The translations under genes were made by a program, and so were the position numbers. Below are positions 1 to 8,899 of a stretch of 64,000 nucleotides of DNA, piece after piece. The stretch covers positions 124,001 to 188,000 of the forward strand of contig CANMEQ010000007.1 in NCBI GenBank assembly GCA_947497065.1. Direction: 5' to 3'. Position 1 is the first letter of the stretch. Each line of letters opens with the position of its first letter. The notes under the pieces are model-generated. The model was not told the DNA's origin, made no database searches, and saw only the letters and a list, made by a program, of their open reading frames with translations. Origin of the DNA: an uncultured Paracoccaceae bacterium. Its GTDB lineage: Bacteria; Pseudomonadota; Alphaproteobacteria; Rhodobacterales; Rhodobacteraceae.

Positions 1-481
1 CAGGGCCAGCAGCGTCTGTAAACCGCACCAAAACGCCGGCGTTATCTGTGACTGTGGCAATTTCGCTTATGGTCGCGGCGTCGCCGCCTTGCGATAGCAG
101 GCCGCGCCCTGCATCAGAGGCCAAAAACGCGGCAAACGCTTCCTCGTTTCCAGCCACGCTCGCCGTGTTTTCCGCACCGAATTGAACGGTGATCAAGCCA
201 TCCAAACGCGGCATGATGGCCGCTTCATCGGTCAACACAGCACAACCGACCATGACCGAAAAACCGCGTCGGGCGTTGCTGGCGCTTTGATCGACACAAT
301 AGCCTTCGGGACCGCGCACGCGCACGTCGCCGTTTAGCAACGACAACGTGCGAATACCTGCAGTCGTGGAATCGCCGGGACCACTGATCGCGGCAATGCC
401 ATCCGTCACGCGGTTTGTGACGGTGTCACATCCCGCAAGGCCCAACAGGGCCATACCCATTACACAAACACGTAGAAACAT
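1..481 (-). CDS. Lipoprotein of unknown function (partial, C-terminus beyond left edge)
   Basis: Reading the minus strand from an ATG at 479-481 gives an open frame to the left edge (160 codons visible). The N-terminus has a short hydrophobic stretch ending in a lipobox Leu-Ala-Gly-Cys with Cys18 as the lipidated residue. Asp19 follows, which in the E. coli Lol rule favours inner-membrane retention. The start lies 6 bases after the ilvD stop, with a TAAGG ribosome site overlapping that stop, so the two genes are probably co-transcribed. The rest is Ala/Gly/Val-rich without a domain I recognise. The lipoprotein call is well supported; function is unknown and the C-terminus is missing. Confidence 0.75.
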   Translation of the reverse strand, partial: MFLRVCVMGMALLGLAGCDTVTNRVTDGIAAISGPGDSTTAGIRTLSLLNGDVRVRGPEGYCVDQSASNARRGFSVMVGCAVLTDEAAIMPRLDGLITVQFGAENTASVAGNEEAFAAFLASDAGRGLLSQGGDAATISEIATVTDNAGVLVRFTDAAGP

Positions 482-487
482 CAGACC

Positions 488-2251
488 TTACAGATCCATG
501 TAGATGTGGCGCTCTTCTTTGGCACCGGGGTGTGTGACGGCCCCTTTCAGAGCACCACCGACAAGTTGCGAGTATTTCCACAGCGCGCCGGATGCGTAAA
601 TCGTTTCTTTCGGGCCCTTCCAGTCGGCCTTACGCTGAGCCAGCTCATCATCGGACAGATCAACGGACAGCTCTCCCGTGATTGCATCGATGGTTATGAC
701 ATCGCCGTCTTTCAAAAGACCGATTGGGCCGGCATGGGCCGCTTCTGGGCCAACGTGACCGACACAGAAGCCGCGTGTCGCGCCGGAGAAACGACCATCC
801 GTGATCAAGGCAACTTTCTTGCCCATGCCTTGGCCGGACAGTGCCGCCGTCGTCGCCAGCATTTCGCGCATGCCCGGGCCGCCAGATGGGCCTTCGTTGC
901 GGATAACGAGGACTTCACCCTCTTTGTACTCGCGTTTCTTAACAGCTTCGAAAGCCTCTTCTTCGCATTCGAAGACTCGTGCCGGACCTGTGAAAGACTG
1001 CTCTTCGGCAGACATGCCAGCCACTTTCACGATGGCTCCTTCTGGCGCGAGGTTACCCTTGAGGCCCACAACACCGCCAGTTGCGGTGATCGGTGTGGCA
1101 ACGGGGTAGATCACAGTGCCGTCCGCATCGCGGTCGATCTTATCAAGCTCGGCACCGATGGTTTCGCCTGTGGCGGTCATGCAGTCTTCGTGCATCAGAC
1201 CCGCTTTGCGCAGCTCGCGCATGACAACAGGCACACCGCCTGCTTCATAAAGGTCTTTCGCAACATACTGGCCGCCCGGCTTAAGGTCGACGAAATACGG
1301 CGTGTCGCGGAAGATTTCGCAGACATCCATCAGGTCGAAATCAATGCCAGCCTCATGGGCGATCGCAGGAAGGTGCAGGCCAGCGTTCGTGGAACCACCG
1401 GTACAGGCCACGACGCGAGCGGCGTTTTCGAGCGATTTGCGTGTGACGATATCACGGGCGCGGATGTTCTTTTCGATCAGTGCCATCACGGCCTCGCCAG
1501 AAGCTTTGCCGTATTGGTCGCGGGATTCATACGGTGCAGGCGCGCCGGAAGAGTTTGGCAAGGCGAGGCCAATCGCCTCTGATACACAAGCCATCGTGTT
1601 GGCGGTGAACTGGCCACCACATGCACCGGCGGATGGGCAAGCCACGCGTTCCAGAACCTCAAGCTCAGCCTCGGACATTGTGCCATTCTGCTGGCGGCCC
1701 ACAGCCTCGAACATATCTTGAACGGTCAGGTCACGATCAGCGTAATCCGCTGGAACCTGCGCGCCAGCAGGGGCACGGCCCGGCAGAATTGAGCCGCCGT
1801 AAATGAACACGGATGGGGTGTTCAACCGCACCATCGCCATCATCATACCCGGCAGGGATTTGTCACAGCCCGCAAGACCCACGATCGCATCATAGCAGTG
1901 GCCGCGCATTGTCAGCTCGACCGTGTCAGCGATTGCTTCGCGCGATGCCAGCGAGGACCGCATGCCTTCGTGACCCATCGCGATGCCGTCGGTCACGGTG
2001 ATGGTGGTGAATTCGCGCGGTGTGCCTTTGGCTGTTTTCACGCCGAGCTTTACCGACTGCGCCTGACGGTTCAGCGCGATGTTACAGGGCGCTGCTTCGT
2101 TCCAGCAGGTGGCGACCCCGACCAAGGGTTGATAAATCTCTTCTTCGGTCATGCCCATGGCATAGTAATAGGACCGGTGCGGCGCACGGGCCGGGCCGAC
2201 GGAAACGTGGCGGCTTGGCAGGTTCGGCTTGGTGGTTTTGCCTGTGGTCAT
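488..2251 (-). CDS. ilvD: Dihydroxy-acid dehydratase
   Basis: A 587-residue protein that dehydrates 2,3-dihydroxy-isovalerate and 2,3-dihydroxy-3-methylvalerate to the 2-oxo acids for valine, isoleucine and leucine. It has the IlvD/Edd hallmarks: Cys56 in an APCN context, the TDGIAMGH segment near residue 87, the CDKSLPG motif at 129-135 (Cys as Fe-S ligand, Lys as the usually carbamylated residue) and the [15 protein letters not shown] segment near 200. Length is typical for the short ilvD class. It is divergent from accD across about 214 bases and followed by a lipoprotein gene 6 bases downstream. The leu genes of the same pathway lie 33-42 kb away. Confidence 0.97.
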   Translation of the reverse strand: MTTGKTTKPNLPSRHVSVGPARAPHRSYYYAMGMTEEEIYQPLVGVATCWNEAAPCNIALNRQAQSVKLGVKTAKGTPREFTTITVTDGIAMGHEGMRSSLASREAIADTVELTMRGHCYDAIVGLAGCDKSLPGMMMAMVRLNTPSVFIYGGSILPGRAPAGAQVPADYADRDLTVQDMFEAVGRQQNGTMSEAELEVLERVACPSAGACGGQFTANTMACVSEAIGLALPNSSGAPAPYESRDQYGKASGEAVMALIEKNIRARDIVTRKSLENAARVVACTGGSTNAGLHLPAIAHEAGIDFDLMDVCEIFRDTPYFVDLKPGGQYVAKDLYEAGGVPVVMRELRKAGLMHEDCMTATGETIGAELDKIDRDADGTVIYPVATPITATGGVVGLKGNLAPEGAIVKVAGMSAEEQSFTGPARVFECEEEAFEAVKKREYKEGEVLVIRNEGPSGGPGMREMLATTAALSGQGMGKKVALITDGRFSGATRGFCVGHVGPEAAHAGPIGLLKDGDVITIDAITGELSVDLSDDELAQRKADWKGPKETIYASGALWKYSQLVGGALKGAVTHPGAKEERHIYMDL

Positions 2252-2465
2252 GGGTAATCCTCCGGAAAATCTGTTGAAAGGGGTCTAAATTGCCAAGGCC
2301 GTCGGGACAAGCGCGATCTGACGCAATTGTTGGCCCCTCGCTGCCATCGGCACATACAAACCGGCCACCATCGGCGCCGAAAAATGTGCGCGTACCGCCC
2401 CACCACATTGTTTGCATTTTGACGCTACGGCGATTATCTGGGGGCCAACAGCATTTGAGGGTTTC

Positions 2466-3380
2466 ATGAACTGGATTTCCAACTACGTCCGTCCGCGCAT
2501 CAATTCGATCTTTTCGCGCCGTGAAGTGCCCGAAAACCTTTGGACGAAATGTACCGATTGCGGGACCATGTTGTTTCACCGCGAACTGGCCGACAATCTC
2601 AATGTTTGTACGTCATGTGGGCACCACATGGCGATTACCCCACGCGACCGTTTTACCGCGCTGTTTGATGGTGGGATTTTTGTTGAGGTTGATGTGCCGG
2701 AGCCAACGGTTGACCCTCTCAACTTCCGCGATCAGAAAAAATACCCTGACCGCCTGAAAGGCGCGCAAAAGAACACTGGTGAAAAAGAGGCCATGTTGGT
2801 CGCAGAAGGCGAGATTGGCCGGACGCCTATCGTCTCCGCTTGTCAGGATTTCAGCTTTATGGCTGGGTCAATGGGGATGTATGTGGGCAATGCGATTATT
2901 GCCGCAGCCGAACGCGCCGTTGAAATGAAACGCCCCTTGGTTCTGTTTTCGGCAGCGGGCGGCGCGCGTATGCAAGAGGGCATTCTATCCTTGATGCAGA
3001 TGCCGCGTACGACTGTTGCTGTGGAAATGCTCAAAGAGGCCAAGCTGCCCTACATTGTTGTTCTTACACACCCAACCACAGGTGGCGTAACTGCGAGCTA
3101 CGCGATGCTTGGCGATGTTCATATCGCGGAGCCGAACGCGTTGATCTGTTTTGCGGGCCCACGCGTGATTGAACAAACCATTCGCGAAAAGCTGCCGGAA
3201 GGGTTTCAGCGCGCGGAATATCTGCTCGATCACGGCATGTTGGACCGTGTGACCCCGCGCGGCGAGATGCGCAATGAATTGATCACGATCACCCGCATGT
3301 TGATGGGGCTGGACCCTGTTGTTGCGGGCGAGCTGCCGGCACCGGCTGAGCCTGCCACCCCTGAGGATGCTGAAAAATGA
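2466..3380 (+). CDS. accD: Acetyl-CoA carboxylase carboxyltransferase subunit beta
   Basis: A 304-residue beta subunit of the carboxyltransferase half of acetyl-CoA carboxylase, which makes malonyl-CoA for fatty acid synthesis. The N-terminal zinc ribbon is visible as Cys29-x2-Cys32 and Cys48-x2-Cys51, followed by the crotonase-fold domain with GGARMQEG. The ATG at 2466 gives the standard MNWI N-terminus and has TGAGGG upstream. The frame is open further up to 2412, but those extra residues do not look like the family. The last four bases overlap folC (ATGA), a common alphaproteobacterial arrangement. Confidence 0.97.
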   Translation: MNWISNYVRPRINSIFSRREVPENLWTKCTDCGTMLFHRELADNLNVCTSCGHHMAITPRDRFTALFDGGIFVEVDVPEPTVDPLNFRDQKKYPDRLKGAQKNTGEKEAMLVAEGEIGRTPIVSACQDFSFMAGSMGMYVGNAIIAAAERAVEMKRPLVLFSAAGGARMQEGILSLMQMPRTTVAVEMLKEAKLPYIVVLTHPTTGGVTASYAMLGDVHIAEPNALICFAGPRVIEQTIREKLPEGFQRAEYLLDHGMLDRVTPRGEMRNELITITRMLMGLDPVVAGELPAPAEPATPEDAEK

Positions 3381-4645
3381 GCAGCGGGTCTGACGTCATC
3401 CTAGAACGGATGATGGCGCTGCACCCCAAGGTCATCGATCTTACCTTGGACAGAATGTGGCGGCTGCTGGACGCATTGGGCAACCCCCAAGACCGCCTGC
3501 CGCCGGTCATCCATATTGCGGGAACCAATGGAAAAGGTTCGACCCAAGCGATGATTCGCGCGGGGCTGGAAGCGTCAGGTGCGAAGGTGCACGCCTACAC
3601 GTCACCCCATTTGGCCCGTTTTCATGAACGTATCCGGTTGGCAGGCACGCTGATCTCCGAAGAGGCCCTGACCGAAACATTGGATCGCTGCTATGCTGCC
3701 AATGACGGCGCGGATATTACCTATTTTGAGATCACTACCTGCGCAGCCCTGCTCGCATTTGCTGAAACGCCTGCCGACTATACCTTGCTAGAAGTTGGTC
3801 TGGGCGGCCGATTGGATGCGACCAATGTGATGACACCGAAAGTGTCGATCATCACACCCGTTGACCTGGATCACCAACAATTTCTTGGCGACACTCTGCC
3901 CGAAATTGCGGGTGAAAAAGCGGGGATCATCAAACGCGGCGTGCCGTGCATTGTTGGCCCGCAAAAAGACTCTGCGATGGACGTGATTGAACAGACCGCC
4001 GCGCGAACCGGCGCGCCGATAATCGCATATGGCCAGCACTTTCACGTCACCGAAGAGCGTGGTCGCTTAGTGTATCAAGATGAAACCGGCCTGCTGGATC
4101 TGCCCCGCCCTGCTCTGCCCGGCCCCCACCAAATTCAAAATGCAGGCGCTGTTTTGGCTGCTCTGCGGCATCTTGGCGCCGATGAGGCGGCCTGCGAGGC
4201 CGCGATGACGCAAGCCACGTGGCCCGCACGCATGGAACGGCTCACAACAGGTGCCTTGGTCCGCCGCGCTGCGGATGCCGAACTTTGGCTGGATGGTGGG
4301 CACAACCCGGCGGCCGCCCATGCGATTGCGGCGACCTTGGCGCACTTGCCGGACAGGCCGACCCACCTGATTTGCGGCATGTTGAACACCAAAGACGTGG
4401 CCGGATTTATGAAGCCATTATCGGGACTTGCAACGTCGCTCACCGCGTGTTCGATCCCTGGCGAGACCAATACCTTGCCCGCCGAAACCACGGCAAATGC
4501 AGCCCGCGATGCTGGCATTGAAGGAACGACCGCGAACAGCGTTACGCAAGCAATTGATGCGATCATCGTACAAGAACCCCGCGCCCGCATTTTGATCTGC
4601 GGTTCGCTTTATTTCGCGGGCCATGTGATACGAGAAAACCGATGA
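3377..4645 (+). CDS. folC: Bifunctional folylpolyglutamate / dihydrofolate synthase
   Basis: A 422-residue Mur-ligase-type enzyme that ATP-dependently adds L-glutamate to dihydropteroate and to folates. The ATP loop GTNGKGST sits at about residues 49-56. Further down are the YFEITT segment, the [13 protein letters not shown] motif typical of FolC and a C-terminal glutamate-ligase domain with [11 protein letters not shown]. The start overlaps the accD stop by four bases and its own stop overlaps the next gene in the same ATGA manner, so the three are translationally coupled. Confidence 0.96.
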   Translation: MSSGSDVILERMMALHPKVIDLTLDRMWRLLDALGNPQDRLPPVIHIAGTNGKGSTQAMIRAGLEASGAKVHAYTSPHLARFHERIRLAGTLISEEALTETLDRCYAANDGADITYFEITTCAALLAFAETPADYTLLEVGLGGRLDATNVMTPKVSIITPVDLDHQQFLGDTLPEIAGEKAGIIKRGVPCIVGPQKDSAMDVIEQTAARTGAPIIAYGQHFHVTEERGRLVYQDETGLLDLPRPALPGPHQIQNAGAVLAALRHLGADEAACEAAMTQATWPARMERLTTGALVRRAADAELWLDGGHNPAAAHAIAATLAHLPDRPTHLICGMLNTKDVAGFMKPLSGLATSLTACSIPGETNTLPAETTANAARDAGIEGTTANSVTQAIDAIIVQEPRARILICGSLYFAGHVIRENR

Positions 4646-5181
4646 TCCGAGTAGCTGCGTTGGTGACCTGCATTGCAACATCAACGGCGGCGGCCGAATT
4701 TGAGTTCTGCTGGGAAGGTGCGAACGACTACCGCATGGAAGGCTGGATGACCGTTCCAGACGCGGCTTTGGCCAAACCGCTGGTCACGCAGGATGACGTC
4801 ACCGGATTTTTCATTCAGGGGTATAAGGACGACGTTCCGATCGGCGCGTGGGACCTGAGCCAGCTGACGGTTTTCACCAGTTGGAATTTATCCTTCGATC
4901 CACGTGGAATGGTTTTCCCGACAGGCGGCATGCACGACAGCCCCAAGGGACAGGCGTGGAACGCAGGTGGGCGTGCGGATGATTGTGGCGATCCTGGTTT
5001 CGGCTTCAACTCCGGAACGAACGCGCAAGACTTGTGTGTGAACAACGTTTGGCGAACCGACAGTATGATTTCGAGGTACACACGGTTTCCCGTTTTCGAG
5101 GCTGGCACAGCCAATCTTGACTGCGGTGGTGCGGCGCTTTTAGGCCACCTTTCGCCCAGTGTGCGGTCGGCCAGCCGCTAG
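4642..5181 (+). CDS. Exported protein of unknown function
   Basis: A 179-residue protein with an N-terminal signal peptide (short hydrophobic segment ending in an AAA-type cleavage site near residue 18). The mature part is rich in aromatic residues, Gly and Asp, and has several cysteines (near 23, 115, 132 and 161) that could form periplasmic disulfides. I do not recognise the family; small exported proteins of this kind often follow folC in Rhodobacteraceae, but that is a general impression. It overlaps folC by ATGA and is followed by a strong hairpin terminator, so it ends the accD-folC operon. Confidence 0.75.
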   Translation: MIRVAALVTCIATSTAAAEFEFCWEGANDYRMEGWMTVPDAALAKPLVTQDDVTGFFIQGYKDDVPIGAWDLSQLTVFTSWNLSFDPRGMVFPTGGMHDSPKGQAWNAGGRADDCGDPGFGFNSGTNAQDLCVNNVWRTDSMISRYTRFPVFEAGTANLDCGGAALLGHLSPSVRSASR

Positions 5182-5191
5182 GGTTCGCTAA

Positions 5192-5216
5192 AAAAACGAA
5201 TCGGCGATTCGTTTTT
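5192..5216. terminator. Rho-independent terminator after accD-folC operon
   Basis: An 11-bp perfect inverted repeat with a GGC loop; left arm 5192-5202, right arm 5206-5216. The right arm ends in a T-run and the left arm starts with an A-run, so it could act in both directions. It begins 11 bases after the stop of the exported protein gene. Confidence 0.85.
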
Positions 5217-5327
5217 CCTTTGACGCCCGAATCACATTGGCTCTATATCTAGAACTTAAATCTATCGAAGCGCAGGCCTGCCAGCCGTCATACTACATAT
5301 TGCGCTTTGCTCGTTGGGGGACGAAGG

Positions 5328-5939
5328 ATGAAACGCACCGTTCTTGCGTGCACTGCTATCGGATTGTCAGGCGTTGCTGCCGCGCAGACGCTGCCAGTCA
5401 CCGCGGATGCCGTTTTTATGTTCAATGGCGAAGAGATTACGATCTCTCGCTCCGCCACACTTCCACAAGACAGCTTTGACATTGTCAGCCGCGCCTATTC
5501 GGACTGCCCCTCACCCTGCCTCTCCCCCATGACTGTTGCCCCGAATGTGGCGACGCTGGGCGAGCTTGATGTGATCGATTTCTTATCTGGTCCGGTCGAA
5601 GATGGGGAAGGGTTGTTGATCGACGCGCGTCTTCCTGAAGATCGCGCCCTGGGCTACATCCCCGCATCGGTCAACATTCCCAGCGCGACCGTCGCGCCAG
5701 AAAACCCTTACAGAAACGAAATTTTGGCAGCTCTCGGCGCGGAGCAGTTTCAAGGGATTTTCTCATTCGACGGTGCGCTGTCACTGGTGGTGTTTGACGA
5801 TGGGCCCGCGACCCAAGACGCGCCCATTTTCATCAGAGACATGTTGGCGGCTGGATATCCGGCGGACAAGATCAACTATTACCGGGGCGGTATGCAGGTT
5901 TGGTCAACGCTCGGGTTAACGACACAGGGCGGCGAGTGA
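5328..5939 (+). CDS. Exported rhodanese-like protein lacking the active-site cysteine (paralogue A)
   Basis: A 203-residue protein: signal peptide (residues 1-19, AAA-Q cleavage), a segment with a Cys60-Pro-x-x-Cys64-Leu-x-Pro pair, then a rhodanese-like domain (LLIDARLPED at about 96-105, and YYRGGMQVW near the end). In active sulfurtransferases the loop after the central strand starts with Cys; here VVFDDGP (154-160) has Asp157 in its place, so classical thiosulfate sulfurtransferase activity is unlikely. The chosen ATG (5328) gives a proper signal peptide and has GGGGGACGAAGG just upstream; an in-frame start at 5307 would add seven residues. It is followed by a close paralogue and a LysM protein. 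Confidence 0.88.
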   Translation: MKRTVLACTAIGLSGVAAAQTLPVTADAVFMFNGEEITISRSATLPQDSFDIVSRAYSDCPSPCLSPMTVAPNVATLGELDVIDFLSGPVEDGEGLLIDARLPEDRALGYIPASVNIPSATVAPENPYRNEILAALGAEQFQGIFSFDGALSLVVFDDGPATQDAPIFIRDMLAAGYPADKINYYRGGMQVWSTLGLTTQGGE

Positions 5940-6012
5940 TGAACAAAGCAGCCGCGTTGACGACTTAGACTTTCGAGGCACACGCGCCTCACACGATCTT
6001 GGCAGGGCGGAG

Positions 6013-6091
6013 GGGCGAGCCTGGGGCTCGTCCTTCTGTTAAGACAGGCAAAGCCGGTGGTGGGAGTAGGGGCACGCCCGCACCGCCGGGA
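6013..6091 (+). repeat. Two GC-rich hairpins between the rhodanese paralogues
   Basis: Between the two genes are a 9-bp stem (6013-6021 with 6025-6033, loop TGG, one G-U pair) and a second, imperfect GC-rich hairpin (about 6053-6091) followed by GAAAAAC. The first is followed by CCTT rather than a long T-run, so terminator function is uncertain. It could be a processing or stabilising structure in a shared transcript. Confidence 0.5.
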
Positions 6092-6156
6092 AAAACAAAA
6101 AGGGCGTGTCCCACGAACAAAGAGGCCGAAAGGTCCAGATATGGAAGGGCAGACAC

Positions 6157-6792
6157 ATGTATAAAACACTCGCAACTGCGACTTACATTCTGGCCGTAGC
6201 GACCGCGGTTCAGGCGCAAGATGTGCGGATCACCACATTCAAATCCGACAGCACGTTTTCACTGAATGGCATTACCTTTACGGTAACCCGCGATCAAAAT
6301 ACGGATGCTATTCTTGAGGGGGAATTCGCCCGAACCGCACGCGCCTGCCCTCCTGACTGTCTGCAACCGCTGACGCTTGCGTCCGGCGCCGAGACTTACG
6401 GTGAGTTGGAAGTCATGAAGTTTCTGGAGACCACCGTTACGAATGGCAATGGCTTGCTGGTCGATGCGCGCACGCCTCAAGATTTTGGGGCCGTGGCGAT
6501 CCCGGGTGCTGTGAATGTTCCATCCGTGACTTTGGTCCCTGAAAACCGGTTCCGGCCGGATATTTTACGGGCTTTAGGCGGTGTTGATATCGCGGGTGGC
6601 GGTATGGATTTCAGCAACGCGATGGAGCTGACTGTCTACAGTGGCGGAGTTTGGTCAAACGAAGCGCCCGCGGCCATAAATAATCTTATCGAAGCGGGTT
6701 ACCCCGTTGAAAAAATTCATTATTACCGAGGTGGGGTCCAGGCATGGATGCACGTCGGCCTGTCCACCATTTCGTCTTCCAACCCGGGGTAA
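6157..6792 (+). CDS. Exported rhodanese-like protein lacking the active-site cysteine (paralogue B)
   Basis: A 211-residue paralogue of the preceding gene: signal peptide to about residue 20, then the same Cys64-Pro-x-x-Cys68-Leu-x-Pro pair, LLVDARTPQD near 100, and YYRGGVQAW near the C-terminus. The rhodanese loop reads VYSGGVW with Ser162 where catalytic Cys is expected, so it also lacks the sulfur-carrying residue, but by a different substitution. The ATG at 6157 is preceded by GAAGGGC and gives the signal peptide; a GTG at 6106 would add an unlikely charged extension. Probable periplasmic location; role unknown. Confidence 0.87.
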   Translation: MYKTLATATYILAVATAVQAQDVRITTFKSDSTFSLNGITFTVTRDQNTDAILEGEFARTARACPPDCLQPLTLASGAETYGELEVMKFLETTVTNGNGLLVDARTPQDFGAVAIPGAVNVPSVTLVPENRFRPDILRALGGVDIAGGGMDFSNAMELTVYSGGVWSNEAPAAINNLIEAGYPVEKIHYYRGGVQAWMHVGLSTISSSNPG

Positions 6793-6816
6793 CCCCCCCT
6801 ACAAGGTCTATTTTCT

Positions 6817-7701
6817 ATGATCCGCACCGTTGTCGTCCTGTTTGCTTTCGCCGTTCTATTGTGCGGGCTCATCATTTTTCGCCCGTTCGGTGAGGAAGAC
6901 GTCGTGACGCAAGATCCGCTTGGCACGCCTGTTGATGACAGCGTTCAAGTGACACGCGCCGCCACACCAGACACAGACGTGTCTGCGATTGCGGATGTTG
7001 TCGCGAATGCTACCGCCGCAACACCTGTGACCGCGGTTATCGAAGCACCACGCCGCGTAGATGTGGCGCGCCCGAATACAGATGACACGCGCCTGTCGGA
7101 CATGACCAATAACGTTCTTGCTGAGTTGGGCTTCGCGGGTGTTGAACACGTAACGACCGACACAGAAGTTTTGCGCGAATCCACGTCCGACATCCTCGCA
7201 GGCATCGAAGCGGCTACGGGCCAATCGTCCATTCTCCAAGAAAGCGAAACTCTCGAAGCGATTGTGATCGCGGCTTTGCGTGCAGGCGAAAGTGATGATG
7301 CGATTGACCAAATCGTCAACACGGCTGCGGCGTCTGGCACGGTGGCCATTCCTGAAATTCTGGTGACATCCGATGGCCGCGTCGACACCCATGTGTTGCT
7401 GAACAACATCGTCGCCCAAGCGCATATTGCCGCCGGCGGTGCAGCCCCCGCTGTTCCCGAGATCACCCCTGACAATGTACAAGGTCTGGAAGTGCGCGTG
7501 GTTCAACAGGCAAACAATGATATTCAGGCCCGTTTTTACACGGTTCAATCTGGTGACAGTCTTGGTGCTATTTCGATCAAGTTCTTCGGGTCTACTGATC
7601 ACTACACCGCAATTTTCGAGGCGAACCGTGGATTGCTGTCCAGCCCTGATCGGATCCGCGTTGGTCAGCGTTTGGTGATCCCGGACCTCGACGCTATCTA
7701 A
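6817..7701 (+). CDS. Membrane-anchored LysM-domain protein
   Basis: A 294-residue protein with one N-terminal membrane segment (about residues 4-22), a long Ala/Thr/Asp-rich periplasmic stretch, and a C-terminal LysM domain (about 242-290) seen as YTVQSGDSLGAIS...ANRGLL...IRVGQRLVIP. LysM domains bind peptidoglycan or other N-acetylglucosamine polymers, so the protein probably links inner membrane and cell wall. It lies 24 bases after the second rhodanese-like gene and likely shares its transcript. Its TAA overlaps the TAG of the convergent zapE by four bases. Confidence 0.85.
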   Translation: MIRTVVVLFAFAVLLCGLIIFRPFGEEDVVTQDPLGTPVDDSVQVTRAATPDTDVSAIADVVANATAATPVTAVIEAPRRVDVARPNTDDTRLSDMTNNVLAELGFAGVEHVTTDTEVLRESTSDILAGIEAATGQSSILQESETLEAIVIAALRAGESDDAIDQIVNTAAASGTVAIPEILVTSDGRVDTHVLLNNIVAQAHIAAGGAAPAVPEITPDNVQGLEVRVVQQANNDIQARFYTVQSGDSLGAISIKFFGSTDHYTAIFEANRGLLSSPDRIRVGQRLVIPDLDAI

Positions 7702-8771
7702 GCGCGGCCCCAATCCTCGCCTTGCATTTCGCGCAGGCGACTGGCCGTTCGCTCGAATTCAAAAACGCCTTCGCCTTCAAGGTAGAGCATTTCCGGTGCT
7801 TCGGCGGCGGAGGCGATAAAGCGGACCTGACCTTCGTACAAGGTGTCCACCAATGTGACGAACCGTTTCGCCTCGTTGAAATTAGAGCGGCTCAGACGCG
7901 GGATATCGTCGAGCAGCAACACGCGTGTCACGTCCACGATGGCGAGATAGTCAGCGGCACCGAGCGGAACCCCACACAGATCACGAAACTTCGCCCGTGC
8001 GACGCCATTTGAATAGGCAGGCAGCACCACATCGCGCCCTTTGACACGGACCGTTAGAGGGTCGGCCTTGCCGCCTGTCAGTTCACCCCAAACAGCATCC
8101 ATCTGAGCGCGGGCCTCGGCCCCATTGGGCGTGAAGTAGACAGGGGAGCCGCTGAGAAATGTTTGACGATAGTCTGTTTCGCTGGCCAATTCATGAACGT
8201 CGAGGCGGTCTTTGAGCAACGCAATGAACGGCAAGAACAGCTGACGGTTCAGACCGTCTTTATAAAGATCATCGGGAACACGGTTAGAAGTTGTCACGAC
8301 CACAACTCCCGCATCGAAGAGTGCTTCGAACAATCGGCCAACGATCATAGCGTCGGTGATATCGCTGATTTGCATTTCGTCGAACGCCAAGAAGCGCACA
8401 CGGCCTGCCAAATCAGCCGCAACCGGTGCAATTGCGTCATCAACTCCCTTGGCACGAGCCGCCGCGATGGAAGAATGCACCCACTGCATGAAGGCGTGAA
8501 AGTGGCTGCGTTGCTTGGGCACCTCGATCTGATCATACAGCAAATCCATCAACATCGATTTCCCGCGCCCGACGCCGCCCCAAAGATATAACCCCTTTGG
8601 CCCCACCACTGGGGCTGCCTTGCGGAACAGCCCACGTTTGGGGGCCGCGGGCGCCTCTAGCACCGCTGTGCGGACCCGTTCAAGCGCGGGCAAAGCCTGT
8701 CGTTGGATGGGGTCATCTTGCAGCGTGCCTGCAGAGATACGGCTGTCATATTCGGTTTGGATCGATGTCAT
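7698..8771 (-). CDS. zapE: Cell division protein ZapE / AFG1-type ATPase
   Basis: A 357-residue AAA-type ATPase of the AFG1/ZapE family, which in E. coli modulates FtsZ and in mitochondria takes part in protein quality control. Walker A is GGVGRGKS (65-72), Walker B FLAFDE (127-132), with the family QISDITDAMI and TTSNRVPDDLY segments after it. The ATG at 8771 with a G-rich upstream stretch gives the usual N-terminus; the frame is open to 8822 but the extra residues are not family-like. Convergent with the LysM gene. Confidence 0.94.
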   Translation of the reverse strand: MTSIQTEYDSRISAGTLQDDPIQRQALPALERVRTAVLEAPAAPKRGLFRKAAPVVGPKGLYLWGGVGRGKSMLMDLLYDQIEVPKQRSHFHAFMQWVHSSIAAARAKGVDDAIAPVAADLAGRVRFLAFDEMQISDITDAMIVGRLFEALFDAGVVVVTTSNRVPDDLYKDGLNRQLFLPFIALLKDRLDVHELASETDYRQTFLSGSPVYFTPNGAEARAQMDAVWGELTGGKADPLTVRVKGRDVVLPAYSNGVARAKFRDLCGVPLGAADYLAIVDVTRVLLLDDIPRLSRSNFNEAKRFVTLVDTLYEGQVRFIASAAEAPEMLYLEGEGVFEFERTASRLREMQGEDWGRA

Positions 8772-8840
8772 ACCCCCGCATACCTTTGTTCCCGACAGAC
8801 GACAATTCCCGAAACGGGGCATGCTCGTCCACGATAGGTG

Positions 8841-8857
8841 ATTGTTCCTATCACAAT
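8841..8857. promoter_or_regulatory. Dyad in the zapE / MFS divergent promoter region
   Basis: ATTGT-N7-ACAAT (arms 8841-8845 and 8853-8857), overlapping a second small dyad GATAGG-N8-CCTATC (8833-8852). It lies about 45 bases before the MFS start and could be an operator for that gene. No dedicated regulator is next to it, so the call rests on symmetry alone. Confidence 0.3.
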
Positions 8858-8899
8858 TTGACGTTTGACCGGCTCGTGCGTTCTCGACACTGTCAGGGT

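Noticed and set aside
506-1582. Long plus-strand open frame of 358 codons opposite ilvD
   Set aside because: Shadow of ilvD: the minus frame carries all IlvD motifs, and the plus frame has no recognisable domain or ribosome site.
7698-8822. Longer start for zapE at 8822
   Set aside because: Extra 17 residues do not resemble the family; ATG 8771 gives the normal N-terminus.
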